Numbered from the stretch's first letter, positions 7,554-15,283 are shown. The stretch: DNA of 26,287 bases from CAZRNB01 sp964601355 (GCA_964601355.1 CAZRNB010000032.1:1-26287); one strand, 5' to 3'. The notes: a model not told the origin generated them from the letters alone. Translations and numbers: made by a program.

Positions 7554-8177
7554 TCATTTTACAAACATTTCTTTCGCTAACTCTATCTCTAAATTTCTTC
7601 GGGCCTGGGCCAGCAGCACCTCAAGCGAGGCATTATTTTTTATCTTTCCACGTTTCAAGATAAAGCCGCCATCAAGCTCCTGTCTCTTATCGGATAATGT
7701 GAGATTTCCTTCCCGGCTACGGCCCGCTTCGCCGGGACGAGTGCCGCCCGAGCGCAGCCGCTCATTAACCTGATTTATAAGCTGCTGGTCAATTCGCTTC
7801 TCATCTTTACCAATTATGACTTCCTCGTCGCCGGTTTCAACAGCCTTGAGCATTAGATCAACTGTCAGCTGATGATACCGGTCATCCGGCAGATTCATCA
7901 ACTGTCGGCGAGCCTGCTCAAAAACTTCATCAAGCATCTTTCGTTTTTCTGCCAGAAGCTCTCTGGCCATCTGCATTCTTGCTGCCGCTAAAAGATGCAG
8001 CTTCTCGTCCTCCGCTGCCTTTTTCGCCAGGGCATTGGTTTGTTTTCTATACTCGACGAGCTGCTCATCAAGCTTGGCCTGCTCAATGGTTTCCTTTTCC
8101 TGAGCCTGCTTTTTGATTTTCTCAGCCTCCACCGCGGCGTCAGCAAGTATCTTTTCGATAACGTTGTCAGCGTTCAT
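7554..8177 (-). CDS. atpE: V-type ATPase subunit E (peripheral stalk)
   Basis: Subunit E pairs with H/G in the peripheral stalk that holds the A3B3 head. The protein is 207 residues from the ATG at 8177, chosen because a good SD (GAGGGA, 8185-8190, spacing 7) lies upstream; the 12 extra codons of the longest ORF are repeat-derived. Residues about 8-85 form a charged coiled coil. The C-terminal domain has LTLSDKRQELDGGFILKRGKIKNNASLEVLLAQAR, typical of the family. Odd feature: residues about 142-157 (RSGGTRPGEAGRSREG) look like an extra Gly/Arg-rich loop encoded by a GC-rich palindrome, placed where relatives usually go straight into the LTLS strand. The SD itself lies within the TCGTCCC/TCATC heptamer words. 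Confidence 0.92.
   Translation of the reverse strand: MNADNVIEKILADAAVEAEKIKKQAQEKETIEQAKLDEQLVEYRKQTNALAKKAAEDEKLHLLAAARMQMARELLAEKRKMLDEVFEQARRQLMNLPDDRYHQLTVDLMLKAVETGDEEVIIGKDEKRIDQQLINQVNERLRSGGTRPGEAGRSREGNLTLSDKRQELDGGFILKRGKIKNNASLEVLLAQARRNLEIELAKEMFVK
7711..7737. repeat. GC-rich palindrome inside atpE
   Basis: TCCCGGC (7711-7717) and GCCGGGA (7731-7737) are perfect 7-bp arms around a GC-rich centre in the middle of an otherwise AT-balanced gene. They encode residues about 147-156 of subunit E, a loop not expected in the family. A second GC-rich stretch (7741-7763) follows directly. Together they suggest an in-frame insertion. Confidence 0.5.
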
Positions 8178-8181
8178 ATTC

Positions 8182-8222
8182 TCGTCCCTCATCGTGCGTC
8201 GTGCGGAATGCATCGCGCATAA
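8182..8222 (-). promoter_or_regulatory. atpE leader with SD built from heptamer words
   Basis: The plus-strand words TCGTCCC (8182-8188) and TCATCGT (8189-8195) are the same 7-mer family as the array at the GldG-like start. Read on the minus strand they supply GAGGGA, the likely SD for atpE. The longer in-frame ATG at 8213 would translate these words but has no SD of its own. Confidence 0.5.
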
Positions 8223-8243
8223 AGCTTTTTACGCAATACGAAT

Positions 8244-8735
8244 TTATGCGACTTTCGGCCAGGTAATTCCAAAAAGCAGCATGAACAATGTCCCCAGCAT
8301 TCCGAGGATTGCATAGATTTCAACCATGACTGCATAAACGACGCCTGCCTTGAACGCCATTTCTGGTCTTTTGCCTGCCATGAGGATACCACAGGATGAT
8401 ACCTTGCCCTGATAGATAGCGGTCACAAGGCCGGCGATAGCAACGGGCAGGCACGCTATTAGGATTTTCAGGCCCGTGACGAATGGTACCTCCAGAAGAC
8501 CTCCGCCAAAGAAGTTGAGATTTTTCATCACGATAAACGCCCCCAGGAAGCCATAAAAACCCTGAGTGCCCGGCAGCACAACCATGATGAAGAATTGCCC
8601 ATAGCGCTCGGGCTTCTCGCTCAATATGGCTGTAGCGCTCCTGCTGGCAATATGAATGCCCAACGATGAGCCGATGCCGGGAAGAAACACCGCCAGACCT
8701 GCTCCTATTAAAGCCAATGCCATTCCATAATCCAT
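8244..8735 (-). CDS. atpK: V-type ATPase subunit K (rotor ring proteolipid)
   Basis: Subunit K forms the ion-carrying rotor ring in the membrane. The 163-residue protein is a double hairpin with four membrane helices, the duplicated form also seen in Enterococcus hirae NtpK. The carboxylate is Glu139 in VYAVMVEIYAILG. In the first hairpin L54, T57 and Q58 (LPGTQG) and in the second Q109 (YQGK) correspond to the residues that, with the glutamate, bind Na+ in NtpK (L61, T64, Q65, Q110, E139). This predicts Na+ rather than H+ coupling, but a related pattern could still carry H+. The start is a clear hydrophobic N-terminus. The gene lies between atpI and atpE. Confidence 0.95.
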   Translation of the reverse strand: MDYGMALALIGAGLAVFLPGIGSSLGIHIASRSATAILSEKPERYGQFFIMVVLPGTQGFYGFLGAFIVMKNLNFFGGGLLEVPFVTGLKILIACLPVAIAGLVTAIYQGKVSSCGILMAGKRPEMAFKAGVVYAVMVEIYAILGMLGTLFMLLFGITWPKVA

Positions 8736-8756
8736 TATTGAACCTCACTTTCGGAA

Positions 8757-8828
8757 CCCCACGTAAAACGTGGGGGCTAAACATTTAGCCCCGCCCCCCT
8801 GCTTTCTTGCGAAAGCAAGAAGGGGGGC
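8757..8828. repeat. Triple-hairpin GGGGCTAAA element in atpI-atpK spacer, copy 1
   Basis: Three adjoining hairpins fill the spacer. CCCCACG (8757-8763) pairs CGTGGGG (8769-8775). GGGGCTAAA (8773-8781) pairs TTTAGCCCC (8784-8792). GCCCCCC (8793-8799) pairs GGGGGGC (8822-8828), enclosing TTCTTGC-GAAA-GCAAGAA (8804-8821). There is no T run. Related elements with the GGGGCTAAA core are at 19245-19308 and 22087-22170. It would separate atpI from the highly needed ring subunit message and might affect mRNA processing or stability. Confidence 0.7.
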
Positions 8829-8832
8829 AGGG

Positions 8833-10785
8833 TCATGTTATGCAAATATGTTTATATTCTTTCTGGAGCGGCTCGAACATTCTGCCGCCGCCCGATAGAA
8901 ATTTCGGGAAGAACTCCACGAATTGCAGACGCATCGTATGGACGAACGCACCTAAAATCGAAAGAATAAGATTAAAACCATGTCCGCCAATGAAAAGTAA
9001 GAGCGTCACAATAAGGCCGATGTAGGGTATTTGCAGCGTCAGCTCGGCCATAACGTTTATAGCCATACCCAGACCTGAACTGACCATGCCCAGCGCCATA
9101 AGTCGAAGATAGCTGAGCACATCGCCGAGGTAGAACACTGTGCTAAACAGGTTGTAAACTCCCATGCCGATGCGTGCGCCCCAGCCGCCTTCCCGGCTGC
9201 TGAATAATACTATCAAAACCGCAGGGACAATCGCTAATCTGCTGCAGAACGTTCCCAGACCGGCCGGCAGAACTCCAGCCTTGCTGAATGCAAAAGCAAC
9301 AATCGAATTTAGCATGATAAGCCAGGTCAACTGCTCGAAAGCAGCCGCTGCATAGCTGCGTACCTTGAGGTTGTGAAAAAATGCAATAAGCAGCCCCGTC
9401 ATAAGGTGGATGTAGCCAAGGCCCATCGCTATACCCATCATCAACATCGGCCGCTCAAGCGGATCGAACCACATCAGCTTCACCCGCAGGCCGTCAAGTC
9501 TGGGGGCGAATTTACTTATTGAATCGCCGAACCATGAGCCGGTCAGCACTCCGACCAGGATCGCAAAAACCGAGCATATCGCGAGCATCCAGACAAGTTT
9601 TCTATCGCCCTGCATTTTTCTTCCGATAAGCACTGCTGCGATAAGCATGACCAGTCCGTAGCCGGCGTCACCCAGACATATACCGAAGAAAAGTGCAAAA
9701 AATGGCGCAAGATACACCGTGGGATCAACATTGGAAGACTGCGGCATACCATAAAGGCGGGTTATAAACTCAAAGGGCCGAACATAGTTGCTGTTCTCTA
9801 TTTCAACCGGTATCTCCTCCCCTTCAGCCGGCTCAATTTTTGCCAGGCTCGATGCCGAAAATTTTGATACAATCTTTTCCAGCCGTCGATAATTCCTTTC
9901 CTTCACCCAGCCCTCGAAAATAACCGTCTGCTCCGTCACGGGGGCGCAGTCTTTGGCCTGCTCTCGCTTTAAGAGATTTTCATAATGGTCGCAAAGAATC
10001 TGCAGCTTGAGCAAATTCCTGGATAACGCCGCTGCTGAATTTATCTCTTCCTGCAAGGTGCTTTGTGCATGGTCCAATTTTTCCGTATGCTGATTTATTA
10101 TCTGCTCAACGGTGCCGGTCCATGAGCCGAAGCTTGTCGGCTCAAACTCCGCCTGCCGCAGCAGCTTCTGCACCTCAGTGACTTTTTCTTTTAGGCAGAC
10201 TACGAGGCAGGCGCATCGATTGCCGGCTGTTCCGACCTGCTCCATCGCTGCTGCAAGCTCAGCTATTTGCTCTTGAACCTGCTCAAGCTGACCAAGCGGC
10301 AGCAATCCCGCCAGACAAACTGTCTGCTGAAGCTGGCCTATCTCTTCGATGGGCGTCTGAAGCTGCCTCCATGGGCGGAGCTGCTCAATTGTGGCGCTTA
10401 GATTTTCGCAATCGCCTTTGAGCTTTTCTATGGATGATTCGAGCTTTTCGCACCGCTCTACTATACCTAAAAGTGTCCGGTCTGAAACAATCCCTTCGTA
10501 AGAAACCTTGTCGATTACCGCCAGCGGCGAAAGAATGCCGGCCATACCCTTTTTGGCCCTGGCATAACTTTCCAGATATGTGATGCACTTTTGCAGGCGG
10601 TGCAGCACCTCTTCGATCTCCCGCGGACGTGCCTTTGATGCGGAAAGCTCCATGTCTTTGCTGACGATTGCCTCCTGGGCGTTGAGAACCTGGCAGATTC
10701 CTTCACGCTGTAATGCCTCCAGAAGCTCGGAGGCCTCAGCGCGATAGCTGATAATCATCACTTTTGCCATTCGTACTATGGCCAT
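8833..10785 (-). CDS. atpI: V-type ATPase subunit I (membrane stator, a-like)
   Basis: Subunit I carries the ion half-channels next to the K ring and anchors the peripheral stalk. The protein is 650 residues, the full family length. Its start MAIVRMAKVMIISY is the usual family opening. Residues about 85-310 are a charged, largely coiled-coil cytoplasmic arm. From about residue 350 there are some seven or eight membrane helices, including FFALFFGICLGDAGYGLVMLIAA, an I-subunit hallmark, and YLGDVLSYLRLMALGMVSSGLGMAINVMA, the segment expected to carry the conserved channel arginine. The end has GGHGFNLILSILGAFVHTMRLQFVEFFPKFLSGGG, also diagnostic. GGTGG 6 nt upstream may be the SD. Confidence 0.96.
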   Translation of the reverse strand: MAIVRMAKVMIISYRAEASELLEALQREGICQVLNAQEAIVSKDMELSASKARPREIEEVLHRLQKCITYLESYARAKKGMAGILSPLAVIDKVSYEGIVSDRTLLGIVERCEKLESSIEKLKGDCENLSATIEQLRPWRQLQTPIEEIGQLQQTVCLAGLLPLGQLEQVQEQIAELAAAMEQVGTAGNRCACLVVCLKEKVTEVQKLLRQAEFEPTSFGSWTGTVEQIINQHTEKLDHAQSTLQEEINSAAALSRNLLKLQILCDHYENLLKREQAKDCAPVTEQTVIFEGWVKERNYRRLEKIVSKFSASSLAKIEPAEGEEIPVEIENSNYVRPFEFITRLYGMPQSSNVDPTVYLAPFFALFFGICLGDAGYGLVMLIAAVLIGRKMQGDRKLVWMLAICSVFAILVGVLTGSWFGDSISKFAPRLDGLRVKLMWFDPLERPMLMMGIAMGLGYIHLMTGLLIAFFHNLKVRSYAAAAFEQLTWLIMLNSIVAFAFSKAGVLPAGLGTFCSRLAIVPAVLIVLFSSREGGWGARIGMGVYNLFSTVFYLGDVLSYLRLMALGMVSSGLGMAINVMAELTLQIPYIGLIVTLLLFIGGHGFNLILSILGAFVHTMRLQFVEFFPKFLSGGGRMFEPLQKEYKHICIT

Positions 10786-10799
10786 AATAAACCACCGAA

Positions 10800-10880
10800 A
10801 GTGACTAAAGTTTGGAGTGCCTAAAGTGCCTAAAATTATAACTTTAGTTCAATTTAGGCACTTTAGCTCACTTTAGGCAC
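10800..10880. repeat. Spacer words before atpI (GTGCCTAAA and inverse)
   Basis: GTGACTAAA (10801-10809) is followed by two tandem GTGCCTAAA 9-mers (10817-10825, 10826-10834). The inverse word TTTAGGCAC lies at 10853-10861 and 10872-10880. The halves can pair. The words match those of the atpE-atpC spacer. They extend into the upstream gene and write its last five codons and stop. Confidence 0.7.
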
Positions 10881-11192
10881 TTGGTTTTTTTCTTGCAGAT
10901 AATTCATTACCTTCGATGCGGCGCCGGCAATTTTGCTCTCGGCTCTGCTGCGTAATTCCTGACGCTGCTTGTCGGCTTTGATTTTCAGCTGCTCTATCTC
11001 CTCCTGTGCCTGAGCCTTGGCTTGTTCGACTGACTCCGCAATCGTTTTTTTCCTTTCCTGCTCAGACTCTTCCATGAGCCGGCGCCGCTGCTGGTGATTA
11101 TGCTCTGCCTGCCTGGCTGACTGGACTTTGGCCTGGTCAATAAGAAGCTTTGCCTGCTCTTCAGCCTGTTTGACTTTCTTTATCAATTCCAT
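10863..11192 (-). CDS. V-type ATPase subunit H/G (peripheral stalk coiled coil)
   Basis: The 109-residue protein is almost one continuous charged helix rich in E, K, Q and A (LIKKVKQAEEQAKLLIDQAKVQSARQAE...), the hallmark of the subunit that wraps around E in the peripheral stalk (AhaH/NtpF type). As first gene of the operon before atpI it occupies the expected place. The ATG is preceded directly by an in-frame TAA, so no earlier start is possible; GGAG lies about 13 nt upstream, which is long. The last residues VPKVS and the TAA stop come from the GTGCCTAAA word repeat. Sequence alone cannot separate G- from H-type naming. Confidence 0.85.
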   Translation of the reverse strand: MELIKKVKQAEEQAKLLIDQAKVQSARQAEHNHQQRRRLMEESEQERKKTIAESVEQAKAQAQEEIEQLKIKADKQRQELRSRAESKIAGAASKVMNYLQEKNQVPKVS

Positions 11193-11225
11193 TTACGATC
11201 ATATCTCCAAACATTTAGAGCAGAT

Positions 11226-11254
11226 AAAATACAATATTATTCGCAGTAGCTCAA
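11226..11254 (-). promoter_or_regulatory. Candidate promoter of the V-ATPase operon
   Basis: On the minus strand TTGAGC (11249-11254) and TATTTT (11226-11231) are separated by 17 bp, each matching four of six sigma-70 consensus bases. They lie 34 bp upstream of the first operon gene. The 148-bp gap to malate dehydrogenase also carries GCGACGA words (about 11290-11306) but no T-run terminator, so read-through from mdh is possible. Confidence 0.35.
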
Positions 11255-11340
11255 CAGCCAAGCTCAACCTGCAAAACATTTTTCGTGACCAGCGACGAGC
11301 GACGATTCATGGCCGTGATAATCAGATGCGGGCAGATCAC

Positions 11341-12273
11341 CTAAAGAAGCTTATTAACCGCAGCTACGAGCTGCTGTACACGGGTAAGCGATTTTTTAAA
11401 TAGACTCCGTTCGGAATCCGTCAAATCAAGCTCAACTATTTTTTCGATACCGTCCTTGCCGAGAACGACCGGAACGCCCACAAAGTGCCCGCCGGCGCCA
11501 TATTCACTGTCACAATAAGCACAGCAGGACAGCACCGTCTTTTTATCCTTGAGGATAGCTTCAGCCATTTTAACCGTGCCGGCGGCCGGGGCATAAAAAG
11601 CGCTGTAGCCTAACAGATTGACGATTTCCATGCCGCCGTTTCGGGTCCCTTCTATAAGCTCGTCGATTTTTTCTTCATCGAGCAGCTCAGCGATTGGAAC
11701 ACCGCCGACAGTGGTAAAACGCGGCAGCGGCACCATATCATCACCGTGGCCGCCCATCAGGACGCACCTTATATCCTCAACGCTAACGCCAAGCTCCTGG
11801 GCAATAAAGTAGTTAAACCGTGCCGAATCGAGGACGCCGGCCATTCCCATGATTTTTTTCTTGTCGAAGCCGGTGACCTTGGCTGCGGTATAAACCATCG
11901 CATCAAGAGGATTGCACACTACGATGACTATGCTGTCGGGCGAATATTCGACAATCTTTTTGCTGACGTCTTTGACTATCTGGACGTTCTTTGCAAGCAG
12001 GTCATCACGGCTCATGCCGGGCTTGCGCGTCAGGCCGCTCGCGACAATGACAATATTGCTGTCCGCGGTTCTTTCCCAGTCCGTTGTGCCAATGATATCG
12101 CAGTCGTAAGGGGCGATGGGACCTGCTTGTGCCATATCGAGGGCCTTGCCCTCAGCGAGCCCTTTAACTATATCCAGCAGGACTATATCGCCGAGCTGTC
12201 TCATTGCAGCGGTGTAAGCGGTTGTAGCACCGACGTTACCGGCACCAACTACGGTTATTTTATTCCTCAGCAT
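11341..12273 (-). CDS. mdh: Malate dehydrogenase (LDH-like, NAD-dependent)
   Basis: This enzyme interconverts malate and oxaloacetate in the TCA cycle. The protein is 310 residues from the ATG at 12273, chosen because GGGAG lies 6 nt upstream and family length is about 310; the ORF extends 18 codons further without support. The NAD loop is GAGNVG (10-15), with D34 ending the second strand for NAD over NADP. Substrate-site arginines are R83 and R89 in LTRKPGMSRDD; this pattern marks malate rather than lactate dehydrogenase. N121, R152 and the catalytic H176 in GGHGDDMVP are present. It is upstream of the V-ATPase operon on the same strand, with its own good promoter. All key residues are intact. 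Confidence 0.96.
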   Translation of the reverse strand: MLRNKITVVGAGNVGATTAYTAAMRQLGDIVLLDIVKGLAEGKALDMAQAGPIAPYDCDIIGTTDWERTADSNIVIVASGLTRKPGMSRDDLLAKNVQIVKDVSKKIVEYSPDSIVIVVCNPLDAMVYTAAKVTGFDKKKIMGMAGVLDSARFNYFIAQELGVSVEDIRCVLMGGHGDDMVPLPRFTTVGGVPIAELLDEEKIDELIEGTRNGGMEIVNLLGYSAFYAPAAGTVKMAEAILKDKKTVLSCCAYCDSEYGAGGHFVGVPVVLGKDGIEKIVELDLTDSERSLFKKSLTRVQQLVAAVNKLL

Positions 12274-12285
12274 ATAGAGCTCCCG

Positions 12286-12303
12286 CCCCTGCAAAAGCAG
12301 GGG
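12286..12303 (-). promoter_or_regulatory. Hairpin abutting the mdh ribosome-binding site
   Basis: CCCCTGC (12286-12292) and GCAGGGG (12297-12303) form a perfect 7-bp GC-rich stem with an AAAA loop. It lies one base upstream of the mdh SD (12280-12284) in a leader of about 107 nt. A stem this close to the SD could affect ribosome loading or shield the mRNA; no ligand-binding fold is recognised. Confidence 0.5.
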
Positions 12304-12386
12304 ACATTCTCGAGGAAAAATAAGCAAAGCTACATCATCGGCCTTTACTGTAAAGTCAAGCTATGCACACTCTACAAAGGACAGGG

Positions 12387-12415
12387 ATTATAAACAAAAA
12401 GCGGCGAATTGCTAA
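12387..12415 (-). promoter_or_regulatory. mdh promoter
   Basis: On the minus strand a perfect TATAAT (12387-12392) lies 17 bp after TTAGCA (12410-12415, four of six matches to TTGACA). Transcription would begin near 12380, giving a leader of about 107 nt to mdh. Confidence 0.65.
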
Positions 12416-12481
12416 CAAAAAAATACGGTTTGCTCACAAAAAATAAATGCCAAGTGATACGAAATGTTGCTCACCGCCGGT

Positions 12482-13654
12482 TTAAGGCATTCTCAGCCAG
12501 TTTTCCGCAAGCAGCCTTAAATCATCGATATTCACTTTCCCATCGCCGGTCAAATCGGCTCTGCTGCACGAGCATACGGCGGAATACCTCCAATGAACAG
12601 CAAGCAATGCGAAATCAACGAAGTCCACGCTGCCGTCGAGGTTTATATCGCCGGCTGCGGGTATGACCTGGAATAAATGCACTTTCCCATCAGCCGCTCC
12701 GATGATGACATCAGGATAGCCGTCTGATGTCCAGAAACAGACGGACGGTCTGGAACGTGCCTGGCTCGGAAGGTCGATTGCAACGCCGTTGGAATCAATG
12801 CGCGAGGGGTCTGAGAAGTTCGGTTCGGCAGCGGTGCCGATATTGTGGTAGAAGAATAATTGGCCCTCGGTGTTGCCTGAAATCAGGTCGTTCCTGCCAT
12901 CGCCATCCAGATCGAAAACTGCCGGGCTGGAACGTTGAAACGGCACAACCAGGTCCTTGCCATCCTCCTGAGCAAGTGCACCTGATGATCGAGCCGCCCA
13001 AAACTGAGGAAGGGCTGCACCGTCAGCAGAGTAATTCAGATAAATATGTATCTTGCCGTCAAGAGCGCCGACAACCAGGTCATTTTTATTATCGTCGTTC
13101 CAATCAAGGAGCTCCGGTGTCGCTCGCCCGCCTGTGCTAATCGTTACGATGGAGTTCGAGTCGTATAAAACCGTCTGTACGGTAGAGCCACCGTCAAAAA
13201 CCGGCTCGTTGTCGGTGCCGACGTTGAGGAAGATTTTGATAGTTCCGTCGGCCAGGCCCACAAGCAGGTCTTTACGGTCGTCGGTATCCCAATAGACAAC
13301 CCGCGGATAGCATCCCATACAGCCCGACGCGGGTATGGTTAGATCAGCGTTTTTGGATTTTACATAAACGAAATCTGAAAACTGAGGATAGGTCTCGGTT
13401 CCCACGTTGAGATAGACACGAACCTTGCCTGGCGGCTGGGCGCCGCTTCCCTGGCCGATAACGAGGTCTTTCAGCCCATCGTTATTCCACTCAATAAACG
13501 AAGGCACCGAGTAGCCGGGCACCTGGATATCAATACCGTTGGCCTGAACAATCTCTTCCGGTCCAAGATTGAGCAGTGAAGTTTGCTGCGGCGATTCGAT
13601 TGGGGCTGCTGCCAATAAGTAAAATATGAATGACGTTACAAGTATATGATTCAT
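12482..13654 (-). CDS. Secreted FG-GAP/VCBS-repeat protein with C-terminal dockerin
   Basis: The protein is 390 residues from the ATG at 13654, which has a GAGGTG SD 8 nt upstream and begins a signal peptide (MNHILVTSFIFYLLAAAPIE). The 13-codon longer ORF starts inside a palindromic element and is rejected. The body has about six repeats of the FG-GAP/VCBS type, each with a DxDxDGxxDLxxG-like strand such as FDLDGDGRNDLISGNTEGQLFFYHN, which fold into a beta-propeller. The last 58 residues (333-390) are a type I dockerin with two calcium loops, GDINLDGSVDFVDF and ADLTGDGKVNIDDLRLLAENWL. Dockerins bind cohesins; in planctomycetes many secreted proteins carry them without a known cellulosome. Partner and substrate are unknown. 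Confidence 0.88.
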   Translation of the reverse strand: MNHILVTSFIFYLLAAAPIESPQQTSLLNLGPEEIVQANGIDIQVPGYSVPSFIEWNNDGLKDLVIGQGSGAQPPGKVRVYLNVGTETYPQFSDFVYVKSKNADLTIPASGCMGCYPRVVYWDTDDRKDLLVGLADGTIKIFLNVGTDNEPVFDGGSTVQTVLYDSNSIVTISTGGRATPELLDWNDDNKNDLVVGALDGKIHIYLNYSADGAALPQFWAARSSGALAQEDGKDLVVPFQRSSPAVFDLDGDGRNDLISGNTEGQLFFYHNIGTAAEPNFSDPSRIDSNGVAIDLPSQARSRPSVCFWTSDGYPDVIIGAADGKVHLFQVIPAAGDINLDGSVDFVDFALLAVHWRYSAVCSCSRADLTGDGKVNIDDLRLLAENWLRMP

Positions 13655-13668
13655 CACAAATCCACCTC

Positions 13669-13735
13669 GCCCCGTTAGAAACATTTCAAACAAGACGGCG
13701 GTTAAGCCGCTTAACGGCGGGATTTCTAACGGGGC
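13669..13735. repeat. Palindromic CCCCGTTAGAAA element, copy 2
   Basis: Arms GCCCCGTTAGAAA (13669-13681) and TTTCTAACGGGGC (13723-13735) are perfect over 13 bp. The interior has its own hairpin, GCGGTTAAGCCGC (13698-13710). It lies just upstream of the dockerin gene, and its left edge overlaps the region of that gene's SD. It belongs to the same family as 6073-6137 and 19903-19966. Confidence 0.75.
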
Positions 13736-13873
13736 TCGCCGAAGTCAAAATAAAAACCGACAATAGCCTCTTCTCAAAGGATAAGCCGGCGGGAAAAAGG
13801 TTATTTTACTCAAAACGACCGTTTTTTAACAAACTATTGTCATAAGACTATATTTAACAGTAGCCCATCGCAG

Positions 13874-13945
13874 TGTCATTCCCGCGCAAGCGGGAATCCA
13901 CTGCTGCGGTACTGTAAATGGATACCCGCCTTCGCGGGTATGACA
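13874..13945. repeat. REP-like palindrome (TGTCATTCCCGC type)
   Basis: The element runs from TGTCAT (13874-13879) to ATGACA (13940-13945). Each end carries a sub-hairpin, CCCGCGCAAGCGGG (13881-13894) and ACCCGCCTTCGCGGGT (13924-13939). This is a widespread class of bacterial intergenic palindrome. The rest of the 13736-14020 gap shows only AT-rich sequence and no gene. Confidence 0.7.
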
Positions 13946-14020
13946 TTACAAATCGGTCAGTATGAATATTTTAATTATATTATACCCGATTAGCTGAAAA
14001 AATCAAGAAAAAACGATGGT

Positions 14021-15229
14021 CTAAAGCCCGCCTGACTGCTTAGCCTCTACCGAGTTAGGCTCATTAACCTCGATTGCTCCGGTAATTGCCGCTGGCCCAG
14101 TGGCCAGTTCGCCCTGCGCCTGATCTTGCTGCTTCTGCTCGGTTTTCTGCGGCGTTTCGCCTTTTGCGGCCTGTGCCGGCTTGGCCTCATCCTCAAGCAG
14201 GTCCGACAGCTTCTTGGTCAGATTGTTAGCCTTCCAGTCTGCGATTTCATAAATCCAGCCCTGGTTTCTTGCGTTGAATTGCTTTGCCTTATCATCAGCA
14301 AGAAGTTTCGCTTCTTTTTTCTTAAGCTCCTCTTCGGACTCATTTTTCTCTATATTGGTAGGCCTTTTCTCCGTAAATTCCGCCTGGCATACTACAAATG
14401 TTTTGTCGTTCTTTACGGCAATTTTTAATGTATAAACAGTGGAATCCTTCAACCTGCAAATATACTGTCTGTCGAAGGTCAATTCGTTCGTATCAGCCGT
14501 TCGTTTCTTGACGTCAGTGAAACTAATATCGGTGGCCGCATTAAATACGCTTTTGCCGTCACTGTCCTTTAATTTTTTGCCCGCAGGGATATTCTCAAGC
14601 TCGGCACCATCGCCCTGGGTTTTCCCTTTCAGAGAGTATTGGCCGTCGGGCGAGGAGACAGTCACCGACTCGATATTGTCACGTTCCACCGCAATAAGCT
14701 TCTGGTCGATATAGCTTATCGGCTCATTGCTAACCCATGGCACCTCTGATGCAATATAGACTTTGTCGTTCGTAGCCAGTCTTACGTAATTGCCCTTGCC
14801 GGCTTCTTTGGCATTACCAATAATTAAACCTGTAAGAAGTGAGCCGTCCGCTTTGAAAAATTTAATCACGCTGCCGGCTTTTTTCTCCGCCAGGCCGAGA
14901 GCCTCATGATTTTCCGCCTTTTCCGTAATAAACTGCGACGTTTGGATATCGAGGCACCTGGTTATTAAATCATTTATTTGTTTCGCTTCGGCTGGATAAT
15001 CATCCTTATTTGCAACAACGAAAGACTCCCCCCGGCGTTTCAAAGCAGCCACATCGTTACCTTCGCCGATGACTATGCTGTTTATATCTCTTGTCTCAAG
15101 CCCCTGGATAAGATAAGCCGGTTTGTCGGACGCCATCCGGGCTTTATCTGAAATACGTGTTTGGGTAACTGCCCACGCTACCATACAGACCGCTACGATA
15201 CCCAATATGGTTAGTTTCTTATCGTTCAT
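14021..15229 (-). CDS. DUF4340-domain membrane-anchored protein
   Basis: The protein is 402 residues from the ATG at 15229, which has a GGGGAG SD 6 nt upstream; the ORF extends 8 codons further without support. One N-terminal membrane helix (residues 6-22, LTILGIVAVCMVAWAVT) is followed by an extracytoplasmic region made of repeated beta-rich segments, each with a Q(Y/F)...I..L pattern as in DUF4340 proteins. The end (from about residue 345) is a low-complexity tail rich in Q, A and E. DUF4340 genes routinely follow GldG-like genes in ABC export sets, as here, and probably form part of the same complex. Function is not established. Confidence 0.8.
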   Translation of the reverse strand: MNDKKLTILGIVAVCMVAWAVTQTRISDKARMASDKPAYLIQGLETRDINSIVIGEGNDVAALKRRGESFVVANKDDYPAEAKQINDLITRCLDIQTSQFITEKAENHEALGLAEKKAGSVIKFFKADGSLLTGLIIGNAKEAGKGNYVRLATNDKVYIASEVPWVSNEPISYIDQKLIAVERDNIESVTVSSPDGQYSLKGKTQGDGAELENIPAGKKLKDSDGKSVFNAATDISFTDVKKRTADTNELTFDRQYICRLKDSTVYTLKIAVKNDKTFVVCQAEFTEKRPTNIEKNESEEELKKKEAKLLADDKAKQFNARNQGWIYEIADWKANNLTKKLSDLLEDEAKPAQAAKGETPQKTEQKQQDQAQGELATGPAAITGAIEVNEPNSVEAKQSGGL

Positions 15230-15283
15230 TACAAACTCCCCAAAGAAAATCAAAAATTAAAATGCAAAGAGTTCTAAGTTAGT

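Noticed and set aside
120..11192. F-type ATP synthase as the identity of the operon.
   Set aside because: The A subunit has the V/A-type insertion, B lacks a true P-loop, and I, K, E, C and H/G subunits are present.
11341..12327. Longer mdh start at 12327.
   Set aside because: The extra 18 codons run through the leader hairpin, lack an SD and exceed the family length.
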